Made by a program: the position numbers and the translations under genes. From the NCBI GenBank assembly GCA_020442185.1, contig JAGRKS010000002.1, positions 1 to 64,000 on the forward strand: 64,000 nt of DNA. Direction: 5' to 3'. Below the pieces are notes generated by a model, which saw only the letters and a list, made by a program, of their open reading frames with translations, was not told where the DNA came from and ran no database searches. Origin of the DNA: Hyphomicrobiaceae bacterium. GTDB taxonomy: Bacteria; Pseudomonadota; Alphaproteobacteria; Rhizobiales; Hyphomicrobiaceae. Shown here in pieces: positions 9,458-17,460 of the stretch (position 1 is its first letter; every line of letters starts with the position of its first letter).

Positions 9458-10048
9458 GCTCATATTCCTCTCGCGAATTCATGGATGCAGTATTGCTACT
9501 CCAGGGTGCAGACGAACCCGCGATAAAGCGGACTCCGAATGCGCCGGATGGCGAACTCAACGAAACGCGACAGGAAGGGGATTGCGGGTGACGCAAGACA
9601 ACCGACTGTTATATATGCACTTTTATACGCCGGCGCGTGGTCTTGCGCGATGCGTGATGGTGAATCTGGAGCCAGATCCGGCCCTCCGACCACACCCATC
9701 AATGACGCCACCTCTGATTGCATTAACGGAGTCGTCTTGCACGTGGCAAGAGTGTCGGCATGCTACCGATGCTATTTTTGGTTGTATTCCTTGAATCGTT
9801 GCAGCGGCGCTACGCCGGCTCCGATTGCACGAGGGGTCATATGCATGATCGAGGACCACTCAAGTCATGCGTGCTGACCGGCTCAAGGCGATGTCATCGT
9901 GCGCTCAATCGTGCCGCGGGCAAGCACACCGACACGGTACAGCGCCCCATGGTATGACACGACATGTCACATGCTTGTCGGAAGTGAACGTGCGATCCGA
10001 AGCGCATCACCCGCCCATCTCATCACGCGTCGGCCCAGGTGAGGAAAC
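9458..10048. other. Divergent intergenic region, export operon / sensor kinase
   Basis: About 590 bp between the TolC-like gene (minus) and the sensor kinase (plus). Short ORFs here have no convincing ribosome-binding site. A small palindrome, GACATGTC (9961-9968), lies near the kinase. No recognisable promoter box, RNA gene or terminator was found; both divergent promoters are expected here. Confidence 0.4.
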
Positions 10049-11374
10049 GTGTCTCTCCGCAGAAAACTCGTTCTTTCGATCGTGTGCGTCGCGCTGCTGA
10101 CCTTTCTGCTCGGCGGTGCGCTCGTCTATTTTCGAGCAATCGACAAGATCGATACCGAGATGGAGGCGGCGATTGCCGTTGGCACACGCATCGCCGCCAA
10201 CGCCGTCGACGACGTCGAGGAAATCACCAACGCCGAAAAGCGATTTGAGCTTCTGGTGAAGGACTTCGATGGTGATCGCCATTTGCAGGCGCTTGTCGTC
10301 AAGCCGGACGGAACCATTTCCAAGCGTTCGAGGCTTGCCGAGCCACACGAGCGCATACCCGATTGGTTCTATCGACTGTTTGCCGGCCGTGACCGGAGGT
10401 CGATCGTTCCGCTTCCGACTGTCTTCGACGACTTCGGGCATTTCGAACTCGAGGCGAACGCGCGAAATGAGATCAGCGAAGTCTGGGGGGAAGCAATCAC
10501 CACGCTCATGATCCTGTCAGTGTCGACACTATTCATCTCAGGTGCCGTCTATTGGATCATCGGAGGTGCGTTGCGCCCACTCGAACGCCTCGCATCGGCC
10601 TTCGAACGCGTGGGTCAGTCGAGCGAACCGAACTATGTCGCCGAGAGCGGACCCGAGGAATTCCTGCGGGTTTATCGCGCCTTCAATCGAATGGTCGAGC
10701 GTCGCAATCGAACGGAAGCGATGAATCGCAAGTTGCACGAGCAATTGCTGGGCGTCCAAGAGGAGGAACGCGCTGATATCGCGCGCGACCTGCACGACGA
10801 TATTGGGCCGTTTCTTTTCAACGTCGACGTCGAGGCCGCATCGATTATGAAACTTCGCGACGAAGGACGCTACGACCTCATCGCAGCCCGAGTCACGAGC
10901 ATCCGCGAAGGAGTACGCCACATGCAGGCGCATGTCCGTGGCATCCTCTCGCGGCTACGGCCGGCTGCATTGCTCGATCTCGGGCTGGAGGACGCACTCG
11001 ACAATCTCGTCCAGTCGTGGCGCCTGCGCCATCCGGCGATCGAAATATCAATGTCGTTCGATACACCGCCGCTCAATAGCGAACTCGAGGACACCATCTT
11101 CCGCATCGTCCAGGAAGCCCTGAACAATGCCGTCCGGCACGGCGCTCCCGGCAGGATTGATTTGACCGTCCGACATGTTGGACCGTCCGTCGAAGTGAGG
11201 ATTGCAGACGACGGCCGCGGCATTTCGGACGACAGCGCCCGCGGATTCGGCATCCTTGGCATGCGCGAACGCGTCGCGCTGCACGACGGCAGCCTCGATA
11301 TCAAATCGAACGCACGTGACAGCGGAATAACCGTGACGGCGACGCTTCGCGCGGCCCAGCTCCATGATGCTTAA
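10049..11374 (+). CDS. NarL-family (HisKA_3) sensor histidine kinase, orphan
   Basis: 441 residues starting at GTG 10049 with GAGG just upstream. Two transmembrane helices (about 8-30 and 152-175) enclose a periplasmic sensor region. A HAMP linker follows (GGALRPLERLASAFERVGQ), then the HisKA_3 phospho-acceptor box with the conserved His in ERADIARDLHDDIGP, then a HATPase_c domain (EALNNAVRHG, IADDGRG, GFGILGMRERV). Kinases of this class normally pair with a LuxR/NarL-type response regulator, but none is encoded next to it; downstream there is only a degraded region and a cytochrome gene on the other strand. Its divergent position suggests it could control the export operon, but nothing in the sequence proves it. 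Confidence 0.85.
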   Translation: MSLRRKLVLSIVCVALLTFLLGGALVYFRAIDKIDTEMEAAIAVGTRIAANAVDDVEEITNAEKRFELLVKDFDGDRHLQALVVKPDGTISKRSRLAEPHERIPDWFYRLFAGRDRRSIVPLPTVFDDFGHFELEANARNEISEVWGEAITTLMILSVSTLFISGAVYWIIGGALRPLERLASAFERVGQSSEPNYVAESGPEEFLRVYRAFNRMVERRNRTEAMNRKLHEQLLGVQEEERADIARDLHDDIGPFLFNVDVEAASIMKLRDEGRYDLIAARVTSIREGVRHMQAHVRGILSRLRPAALLDLGLEDALDNLVQSWRLRHPAIEISMSFDTPPLNSELEDTIFRIVQEALNNAVRHGAPGRIDLTVRHVGPSVEVRIADDGRGISDDSARGFGILGMRERVALHDGSLDIKSNARDSGITVTATLRAAQLHDA

Positions 11375-11401
11375 GCGGAAGAGATCGAAGGCCGCAGCAC
11401 T

Positions 11402-11677
11402 ATGAGTGGCGGCGCAATCGTCCTCGTCCTTGCTCGTCAGTTCCGCAGCGCGTGCGCCGAAGATCTCGGTTACATAGTCTTGATCGAGCAGGAAGAGCGG
11501 GATCGTGCCGGCCGCGAGAGTTTCGAAGTTCCCACATGTGACGAAACCCGACTACTCGAATACCGGCCGGCAGAAGTCCGGATTGAATACGCCCTCTGAA
11601 ATGGTGGCAGCGACCTCGTCGAACGGCACCGCCGGCTTCACTATCGCACGTGAACCGGGTGTCCGTGAAACCGGCAG
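11402..11677 (-). pseudogene. Degraded gene fragment with a truncated IS3-type terminal sequence
   Basis: On the minus strand a broken reading frame gives PAVPFDEVAATISEGVFNPD, a stop, then CGNFETLAAGTIPLFLLDQD and YVTEIFG. This reads like the C-terminal part of a glycosyltransferase-type protein, but I cannot name the family with certainty. At 11638-11677 a 40-bp block is 36/40 identical to the end of the IS3 relic at 41075-41114 and carries the shared core TGTCCGTGAAACCGGCAG. The region is thus a scar of insertion and decay. No intact gene is visible between 11375 and 11719. Confidence 0.45.
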
Positions 11678-11719
11678 AAGCTCAATCGAAGGACCACGGC
11701 TGAAGGATTTGCTGCGGAC

Positions 11720-12277
11720 CTACCGGAGAATTTCGAGGTCGTCTCCGCCAATGGCGCGATGGCAAGCGATACAGCCCTCATCCATGCCCTTGGCGACGCG
11801 TCCCGCGAGCTTCATGCCCATCGGGTTGGTATCGATCTCGCCGTTCGGCTTGTACTTGGCCCAGAACCAGTCCTTGTTCTCAGGATCATAACCGGCCGGC
11901 TTCTTGAACATCACGGTGTAGGCACCGATGAACTTGTTCGGCTCGGCATAGACAGACTTCACGTCCTTGGCCATGTGATTGACCTTGACGATGACCCGAC
12001 CCGAGCGCTTGCCGACCTTGATTTCGCGCTCGAGAACCTGCTGGATCGCGCCGTGCGGCTCGTTGCCCTCGAACGGCTGCACATTGATCCGCTTCTCGCC
12101 AACCAGAAGGTAGTTGCGCATCGACGACCACAGCTGCTTGGCAAAGGCAACGTCTGAACTGCCCCCGAATGCCATCGGCATCGATTTCATCTTGTCCTGC
12201 GCAACGACTGTCTGTCCGACCACCAGCACGACGACGCCTGCGAGGGCCGCACTTGCGACCGCTTTCCAATTCAACAT
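11720..12277 (-). CDS. Cytochrome P460-like secreted c-type cytochrome
   Basis: 185 residues from the ATG at 12277, preceded by GGAG; an upstream in-frame extension lacks a ribosome-binding site. A signal peptide (MLNWKAVASAALAGVVVLVV...VVAQD) directs export. The C-terminal CIACH motif is a c-type heme site. The body (KVGKRSGRVIVKVNHMAK, FIGAYTVMFKKPAGYDPE, KDWFWAKYKPNGEI) matches the cytochrome P460 family, whose best-studied members oxidise hydroxylamine or carry electrons in the periplasm; the substrate here is unknown. A SigF-type promoter (GTAACC-N16-CGAA) lies about 100 bp upstream on the same strand, which puts it in the same proposed stress regulon as the bufferin operon. Confidence 0.8.
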   Translation of the reverse strand: MLNWKAVASAALAGVVVLVVGQTVVAQDKMKSMPMAFGGSSDVAFAKQLWSSMRNYLLVGEKRINVQPFEGNEPHGAIQQVLEREIKVGKRSGRVIVKVNHMAKDVKSVYAEPNKFIGAYTVMFKKPAGYDPENKDWFWAKYKPNGEIDTNPMGMKLAGRVAKGMDEGCIACHRAIGGDDLEILR

Positions 12278-12377
12278 TGTTCTCCACTCCCATTGTCTAG
12301 AATTCGCCTCTGCCACAAAGAAACTGAAGGCTCAAAAAAGTTGCGGGTCGCCAGCCCATCGCGGCCATGTCTGGGAG

Positions 12378-12403
12378 TTCGCGTGTCATCGCCGTGTGGT
12401 TAC
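12378..12403 (-). promoter_or_regulatory. Putative ECF SigF promoter for the cytochrome P460-like gene
   Basis: On the minus strand, GTAACC (12403-12398), 16 bases, CGAA (12381-12378), followed by about 94 nt of leader to the ATG at 12277. It is identical in core and spacing to three other sites near the sigF-nrsF pair and matches the SigF promoter described for Caulobacter as I recall it. Confidence 0.7.
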
Positions 12404-12520
12404 TGTGCACCCAGCACCGTGACTTTGCGTGATCGATTGCGTGAGCAGGCCAGCACGTCGCTTGGTTCGAAATCTTCGACGGCGCCTCACGCCCTCGTGA
12501 TCGCTTGACGCTGCTTGGCA

Positions 12521-12546
12521 GTAACCATCCCGTCCGCATGAACGAA
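12521..12546 (+). promoter_or_regulatory. Putative ECF SigF promoter for the DUF547-DUF3179-DUF3047 operon
   Basis: GTAACC (12521-12526), 16 bases, CGAA (12543-12546) on the plus strand. The predicted start is near 12553, leaving a leader of about 200 nt before the chosen start codon at 12760. It excludes translation starts upstream of about 12553 for the first gene. Confidence 0.7.
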
Positions 12547-12759
12547 ACCAACCCTGACACTGGATTGAGCGGGACTCGGGACAGTGCGGGGCGAACTCCC
12601 CTCCCCTTGACCGTCGGCGTCGGATGTTCCGCTGCAGCGGGATGCGTCTTGGCAGCCTACCAGAGGGGCGTCCCGCCGACCGCTTATGAAGGCGAAAGGC
12701 TCGCGTCGCGCAAGCGGGACCGGCCAATCGGAATGCCGCAGAAACAGGAGAGTCGGACC

Positions 12760-13614
12760 TTGCAAAAACTTGAACAGATCTCGTCGCTGATGCTGACACT
12801 CGTCGTGTCAATCCTTGCCCTGTCCGCACCGGCAGCAGCGAAATCGCCTCGAGATATCGTCTCCCGACACGATCGCAACTCGACGGTTACCGTCGATCAT
12901 GCGGGCTGGGATCGACTTCTGTCGCAGTTCGTGAAGCCGGGCGCCGATGGTCTCAACCGCGTCGACTATGCCGCGTTCAAGGCGCGTGGCCACGACCAGC
13001 TCAAGACCTATCTCTTATCGATGGGGCGCATCGACCCGCGTGTGCTCAACAGGAACGAGCAATTTGCCTACCTCGCAAATCTCTACAATGCCAAGACGAT
13101 CGATATCGTGCTCGATCACTACCCCGTACGCTCGATCAAGGACATCTCGCTTGGTGGCGGGCTGTTCGCGGCTTTCACCGGAGGGCCATGGAAGGCGAAA
13201 GTGGTGTCGATCAACGGCGTTTCACTGAGCCTCGACGACATCGAGCACGAGATTCTCAGAAAGGTCTACTGGGACCCTCGCGTGCACTACGCGGTCAATT
13301 GCGCGTCAATCGGCTGCCCCAATCTTGGGTCGCGCGCATTCAGCGGCGCGAAGCTGGACGTACTGCTCGAGTCTGCGGCCCGTGACTTCGTCAACTCGCC
13401 CCGCGGCGTCCGCATCCAAGGCGACCGCGTCATGGTTTCGTCGATCTACGAATGGTTCAAGGCTGACTTCGGCGGAAACGACACGGGTGTGCTGCGCCAC
13501 CTCATGAAGTATGCGGAACCACTGCTTGCGGCCAAGCTGAAGTCCATCGGCGCCATTGCCAACCACGACTACGACTGGCGGCTCAACGACATCAAGACGG
13601 CGGGGGGACTATGA
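12760..13614 (+). CDS. DUF547 domain secreted protein
   Basis: About 284 residues. The start is unusual. A TTG at 12760 has a strong AGGAG ribosome-binding site nine bases upstream and gives a clean signal peptide (ISSLMLTLVVSILALSAPAAA). An ATG at 12733 is in frame but has no ribosome-binding site, and the longer reading to 12505 starts before the predicted promoter. The mature part is a DUF547 domain: NRNEQFAYLANLYNAKTIDI, VHYAVNCASIGCPNLG, and C-terminal SSIYEWFKADF. It is a periplasmic protein of unknown biochemical role, first gene of a three-gene operon, with its stop overlapping the next start (ATGA). Likely driven by the SigF-type promoter at 12521. Confidence 0.8.
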   Translation: MQKLEQISSLMLTLVVSILALSAPAAAKSPRDIVSRHDRNSTVTVDHAGWDRLLSQFVKPGADGLNRVDYAAFKARGHDQLKTYLLSMGRIDPRVLNRNEQFAYLANLYNAKTIDIVLDHYPVRSIKDISLGGGLFAAFTGGPWKAKVVSINGVSLSLDDIEHEILRKVYWDPRVHYAVNCASIGCPNLGSRAFSGAKLDVLLESAARDFVNSPRGVRIQGDRVMVSSIYEWFKADFGGNDTGVLRHLMKYAEPLLAAKLKSIGAIANHDYDWRLNDIKTAGGL

Positions 13615-14693
13615 CCATCGGTTCCGCAAGCACGTGGTCGCTGGCTCACACGATTGCATCTGTCGGCTTGGCGCTCATGGCCATTGGTCACATTGCCGTT
13701 CCTGCCCAGGCCCAAAGCTCCCCGGAGGTCTGGCGCCAGCAAGGCTGGGAGAAGACCGATTTTTCGAAGACCACCATATCGTGGCACGAAATCCAGTCCG
13801 GCGGGCCACCCAAAGACGGCATTCCGTCCATTGACGACCCCAAGTTCATCGACGTCAATCGCAACACGACGGTGAAAGACACGGAGCCCGTCATCGGTCT
13901 GGAGATCAATGGTGATGCGCGCGCCTATCCCCTGCGCATCCTCATGTGGCACGAGATCGTCAACGATACTGTCGGTGGCGTTCCGGTCGCCGTCACGTAT
14001 TGTCCGCTTTGCAACGCGGCCATCGTGTTCGAGCGGCAGACAGCGCACGGGCTGCTCGATTTCGGCACCACGGGCAAACTGCGCAATTCCGACCTGGTCA
14101 TGTACGATCGCCAGACCCAGAGCTGGTGGCAGCAGTACACCGGCAAGGCGATCGTGGGCGCGCTCACGAACACCAAGCTGCATCTCGTCCCCTCACGTCT
14201 GGAGGCGTTCTCACTTTTCCGGGAGCGCAACCCGCACGGTCGGTTGCTGATACCCAACGATTCAGCCTCCCGGGCCTATGGGCGCAATCCTTATGAGGGT
14301 TACGACACCAGCGCCATACCATTCCTGTACCGCGGGGAATTTCGCGCCGGCATCGACCCGATGAAGCGCGTCGTGGTCGTGCGCGAGGGCGATAGGCCAC
14401 TTGCCGTGCTCATGGGGTTGCTCCGCAAAACGGGGGCGATCAGCAAGGGCGATGTCATCATCAGGTGGCGCAGTGGACAGAACTCGGCGCTCGACCATGC
14501 ATCGATTGCCAATGGCCGCGACGTTGGCAACGTCGTCGTTCAGCGCAGGTCAGCCGATGGTTCACTCATCGACCTGCCGTATGACGTCACATTCGCATTC
14601 GTATTCCACGCCTTCCATCCCGAGGGCGAAATCATCCAGTCCTGCGCCTCGAATGACGGCGACACGACATGCAGCCAAGCGCTGTTGGATTGA
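13611..14693 (+). CDS. DUF3179 domain secreted protein
   Basis: 360 residues with an N-terminal signal peptide (about residues 1-34, ending VPAQAQ). The DUF3179 signature VTYCPLCNAAIVFER occupies about residues 129-143, with the conserved CPLC pair; the flanking RILMWHEIVNDTVGGVPV is also typical. The family is a periplasmic or extracellular protein of unknown activity. The CPLC motif suggests metal binding or redox, but that is only a guess. Translation is coupled to the DUF547 gene by a 4-bp overlap. A Cys pair near the end (SCASNDGDTTC) could form a disulfide. Length is ordinary for the family. Confidence 0.8.
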   Translation: MTIGSASTWSLAHTIASVGLALMAIGHIAVPAQAQSSPEVWRQQGWEKTDFSKTTISWHEIQSGGPPKDGIPSIDDPKFIDVNRNTTVKDTEPVIGLEINGDARAYPLRILMWHEIVNDTVGGVPVAVTYCPLCNAAIVFERQTAHGLLDFGTTGKLRNSDLVMYDRQTQSWWQQYTGKAIVGALTNTKLHLVPSRLEAFSLFRERNPHGRLLIPNDSASRAYGRNPYEGYDTSAIPFLYRGEFRAGIDPMKRVVVVREGDRPLAVLMGLLRKTGAISKGDVIIRWRSGQNSALDHASIANGRDVGNVVVQRRSADGSLIDLPYDVTFAFVFHAFHPEGEIIQSCASNDGDTTCSQALLD

Positions 14694-14704
14694 ACAGGCT
14701 GGGC

Positions 14705-15355
14705 ATGTCCAAATCCGCGTTTGTCCGGTGCATGGCGGTTCTCTTGGCAGCGCTGCTGCTAACACAACCGACCATGGCCGAGAGCGTCCTTGCGGACCCC
14801 GCTACCATGCTGTCATCGGGTGTGCGCACAGACTTCGTAGGGTCGAACCGACTGAGTGCCGAGCCTGGTCCTGCCGGCATTTGCCTCAGGAGCCAGCCCA
14901 GCCGCTCCGCGACCGGCATCCACGCGGCCGTCCGCAGCGCCCGTTCCGGCCTGTCTCGCGTCACCTGGACCTGGCGGGTCGACAAGATCCACGTCACGGC
15001 CGACATCCGCGTGCGGGAACGGGAAGACTTCGCCGCCAAGATCGCCTTCGTCTTCGGAGATCCGACCTGGTGGAACCGGGATGTTCCGACGTTGGCGTAT
15101 GTATGGACGTCAACACCCGTCGCGAACGGAACGCTCATCAAATCGACAAGGTTCAATCATTTGCGCTATATCCAGCTGCGCGGCTCTGGCGATAGCGGTG
15201 CATGGCTTACCGAAACGCGGAACGTTGCAGCCGATTTCCTCAATGCGTTCGGGAGTGAGGCGCCGCCGCTGCGCTACATCGCCATCTTCAACGACAACGA
15301 TCAGACCGGGGAGCCAGCATCGGCACTCTTTGGAACTATTTCGTCGCGCGATTGA
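14705..15355 (+). CDS. DUF3047 domain secreted protein
   Basis: 216 residues from the ATG at 14705; an in-frame ATG at 14669 inside the preceding gene would give a poorer signal peptide. The signal peptide is SAFVRCMAVLLAALLLTQPT. The mature chain shows the DUF3047 pattern: TWTWRVDKI, KIAFVFGDP, TLAYVWTSTPVANGTLI, WLTETRNVAADFLNAFG, IAIFNDNDQTGEPASALFGT. This is a beta-rich envelope protein of unknown function. Third gene of the DUF547-DUF3179-DUF3047 operon. Its last 55 bp overlap, tail to tail, the YiiX-like gene on the other strand. Confidence 0.75.
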   Translation: MSKSAFVRCMAVLLAALLLTQPTMAESVLADPATMLSSGVRTDFVGSNRLSAEPGPAGICLRSQPSRSATGIHAAVRSARSGLSRVTWTWRVDKIHVTADIRVREREDFAAKIAFVFGDPTWWNRDVPTLAYVWTSTPVANGTLIKSTRFNHLRYIQLRGSGDSGAWLTETRNVAADFLNAFGSEAPPLRYIAIFNDNDQTGEPASALFGTISSRD

Positions 15356-16155
15356 GTCGCCAGTTCGCAGCTTCCGCCATCGAGGTCGTCAGCCCAGGTC
15401 AATGCGTGCGGATCGAACCCTGCCTCGATCGTCGGCTTGACGACCTGGAAGTAGGGCGACAGATCGAAATCCCGCGGCGTGAAAAGGCTGTGGTGCCTGA
15501 TGTGCAGGATTTCAGACTGGCTATATTCGCTCGACGCAAACTTCTGGTCTGGAACGCGATCGATGCGCGGCAGGATCGGATAGCGCAGACTCTGGAAAGC
15601 CTGCGCGATCAAGGTCGAGCAGATCACCCGCGAGGGTTCTCCCGAGCCTAACGCGATCATTCGCCTGCGCCAGCGCACAGGAACGGGCGGCGTCGGGAAG
15701 AGATAGCGGGCCAGATCGACGATGTGGCGCGTGTCGTAGGTATTGCCAATCCGGGCGATGGAAAACAGCGCGACATCGCGCAACTCATCGCTGGTCAGAC
15801 CGACCGGCCGACAGATCCGCGTATTGAAGGTTGCATATCGCGAGAGCGGTGTCGCAACGACCCCCTCACCGAGGTTGGCCTCGACAAGCATGCATTTCTC
15901 TTTGCCTTCTGCTGGCGGGGCCGCCAGATCACCCACATACAAGGCCGCATGAGACCATGTCGATTGTGTAAGGTACTTGATCGCGGCGCCAACCTTCTGA
16001 TTGCCCTCGACGAGCAGAACGTCTCCCACCTTGAGAACCCGCCGCAAGGTATCTGGATCTGATGGCGTGAAAGGCTCGTAGCCACTGGACTGCGCCTCCA
16101 GACGAGATGCGATGAAGCGTCCTATTCTGTCCAGAACTCTATCGATCGCTGTCAT
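15301..16155 (-). CDS. YiiX/YebB-like permuted NlpC/P60 cysteine hydrolase
   Basis: 284 residues with no signal peptide, so probably cytoplasmic. The family pattern of a circularly permuted papain fold is visible: LKVGDVLLVEG, the His motif TWSHAALYVGD, LVEANLGEGV, and later the Cys motif RVICSTLIAQAFQ. Such enzymes act as peptidases, amidases or lipid hydrolases; the substrate cannot be predicted. It starts 22 bp after the DoxX gene in the same direction, so it may be the last gene of the bufferin operon and could act on the bufferin precursor or on lipids. That is inference. It converges with the DUF3047 gene. Confidence 0.75.
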   Translation of the reverse strand: MTAIDRVLDRIGRFIASRLEAQSSGYEPFTPSDPDTLRRVLKVGDVLLVEGNQKVGAAIKYLTQSTWSHAALYVGDLAAPPAEGKEKCMLVEANLGEGVVATPLSRYATFNTRICRPVGLTSDELRDVALFSIARIGNTYDTRHIVDLARYLFPTPPVPVRWRRRMIALGSGEPSRVICSTLIAQAFQSLRYPILPRIDRVPDQKFASSEYSQSEILHIRHHSLFTPRDFDLSPYFQVVKPTIEAGFDPHALTWADDLDGGSCELATQSRDEIVPKSADAGSPV

Positions 16156-16177
16156 CGCACCGAGCTTCGCATGCCAT

Positions 16178-16648
16178 TCACAGTTTCCACATGGCCGGTG
16201 TGCTCGTGCTCTCCATGCCGACGCTGCGTGACCTTATCACGTGGTCAATCGACAAGGCGCCAGGACCGAACTTTACGATCATCAAGAGTGCGATCGCCCA
16301 TAGCCCGTGGGTCATATAGGCGTCGGGATAGACGAATATCTGAATGACCGCTGTCATGCCGAACAATCCCAGCGCGGCGATTCGTGCGCCGATACCAAGC
16401 CAGAGTAGCCAGGGCAGGGTCAACTCGGCTGCCGTTGCCATATACGCCGCCATGACCGGCGGAATGAGCGGAACCTTGTACTCTTCCGCAAACAGGAAGA
16501 ACGTTGCGTCCTTGAGCGCAAAGCCATCGATCTTGGTCAGGCCGGACTTGTAGAACACGAGACCGATGACGACCCGAGCCAGGAGCGCAATGATCGCATA
16601 TGGAAGCGATTCAAGTATCCTTATGAACTTGCCGACCACCGATGCCAT
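16178..16648 (-). CDS. bufD: DoxX-family membrane protein of the bufferin operon
   Basis: 156 residues from the ATG at 16648, which has GAGGAA upstream; an in-frame codon at 16693 is less likely. Four hydrophobic helices carry the DoxX pattern (ARVVIGLVFYKSGLTKIDGF, AYMATAAELTLPWLLWLGIG, GLFGMTAVIQIFVYPDAY, GLWAIALLMIVKFGPGALSI). DoxX proteins accompany DUF2282/DUF692/DUF2063 gene sets, where they are thought to help redox handling or export of the metallophore at the inner membrane. The start lies 41 bp after the stop of the DUF2063 gene. The symbol follows the published bufferin nomenclature as I remember it. Confidence 0.75.
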   Translation of the reverse strand: MASVVGKFIRILESLPYAIIALLARVVIGLVFYKSGLTKIDGFALKDATFFLFAEEYKVPLIPPVMAAYMATAAELTLPWLLWLGIGARIAALGLFGMTAVIQIFVYPDAYMTHGLWAIALLMIVKFGPGALSIDHVIRSRSVGMESTSTPAMWKL

Positions 16649-16689
16649 CTTCAATTCCTCAGCCTCGAATTTCAGTAAACGCGCGAGCG

Positions 16690-17460
16690 TCACGAAGCTC
16701 CATGCCCGTAGACCGCGCCAAGATCCAACAACGCAGCGAGCGCCTTCTGGAAATCGAACGCGCTCGCCTCTCGTGATGCTTCCATTGCAGCTTCACCCAA
16801 TGGCACTCCAGCCATGAGCGCCTCGAAGAACGTGTAGAAGCCGGGATCCAGCAGAAGCGCTTTCACCTCGAGACCGACCCGAGAGACGAGCACCGCCTCA
16901 CCTGCGGCCTCCGCCGGTATGAATTTGACATCTTCATCGAAAGTATTCGTGCGCCAGATGGAAAAGACCGGAAACCTGGAACGCTGGATCTGGGCGGAGG
17001 GATGAAACAGGAAACAAAGTCGAGGAACTTCGTCAGGCTCTACATGCGACAGGTCTGCCCGCGTAAGCGGGCGAGCGTTTGCCGCGTGATAGGCGCGTTG
17101 CTGCATCCATTCGAGGCGCGCCACATCGGGCAGGTACGGGAGGTCGGTCACGGGTCGGAACTCGGAAAGGAACTCTGGAAGCTCCGCACCATACCGGGTC
17201 AACACGGGCGAAGCCGGCGGCCGCTCAAGAATGAAGGCGCGCGCCGTAGCGCGAAAGAAGTCCCCGCCCAGAAGTCTCGCAACAACCGGGAAGAAGGCTG
17301 CCACAACATCGGTGAGGCTCATCACGACATTGTTGCGATAAACCGCAAATCGCTTGTTCGCGGCGCCGCCATGGTTGCTGCCGACGCCAGCCGGCACGGG
17401 ACGTGACGCATGAAAGATGGCCGATGCGAATTCACGTTGCACCTGGTCAAGCGACGGCAT
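16690..17460 (-). CDS. bufC: DUF2063 partner protein of the DUF692 oxidase
   Basis: 256 residues from the ATG at 17460 with GGGAGG upstream. The N-terminal DUF2063 domain is recognisable (LDQVQREFASAIFH, RFAVYRNNVVMSLTDVVAAF, VARLLGGDFFRATARAFI, LPDVARLEWMQQRAYHA). Although often labelled DNA-binding, this family mostly serves as the substrate-recognition partner of MNIO/DUF692 enzymes in peptide metallophore pathways. The C-terminal part (ALLLDPGFYTFFEALMAGVP, FDFQKALAALLDLGAV) is the usual helical extension. It overlaps the DUF692 gene by 14 bp, so the two are probably made in equal amounts. Confidence 0.85.
   Translation of the reverse strand: MPSLDQVQREFASAIFHASRPVPAGVGSNHGGAANKRFAVYRNNVVMSLTDVVAAFFPVVARLLGGDFFRATARAFILERPPASPVLTRYGAELPEFLSEFRPVTDLPYLPDVARLEWMQQRAYHAANARPLTRADLSHVEPDEVPRLCFLFHPSAQIQRSRFPVFSIWRTNTFDEDVKFIPAEAAGEAVLVSRVGLEVKALLLDPGFYTFFEALMAGVPLGEAAMEASREASAFDFQKALAALLDLGAVYGHGAS

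Noticed and set aside
9458-10048. Short ORFs in the divergent gap
   Set aside because: None has a plausible ribosome-binding site, signal peptide or motif; most overlap on both strands.
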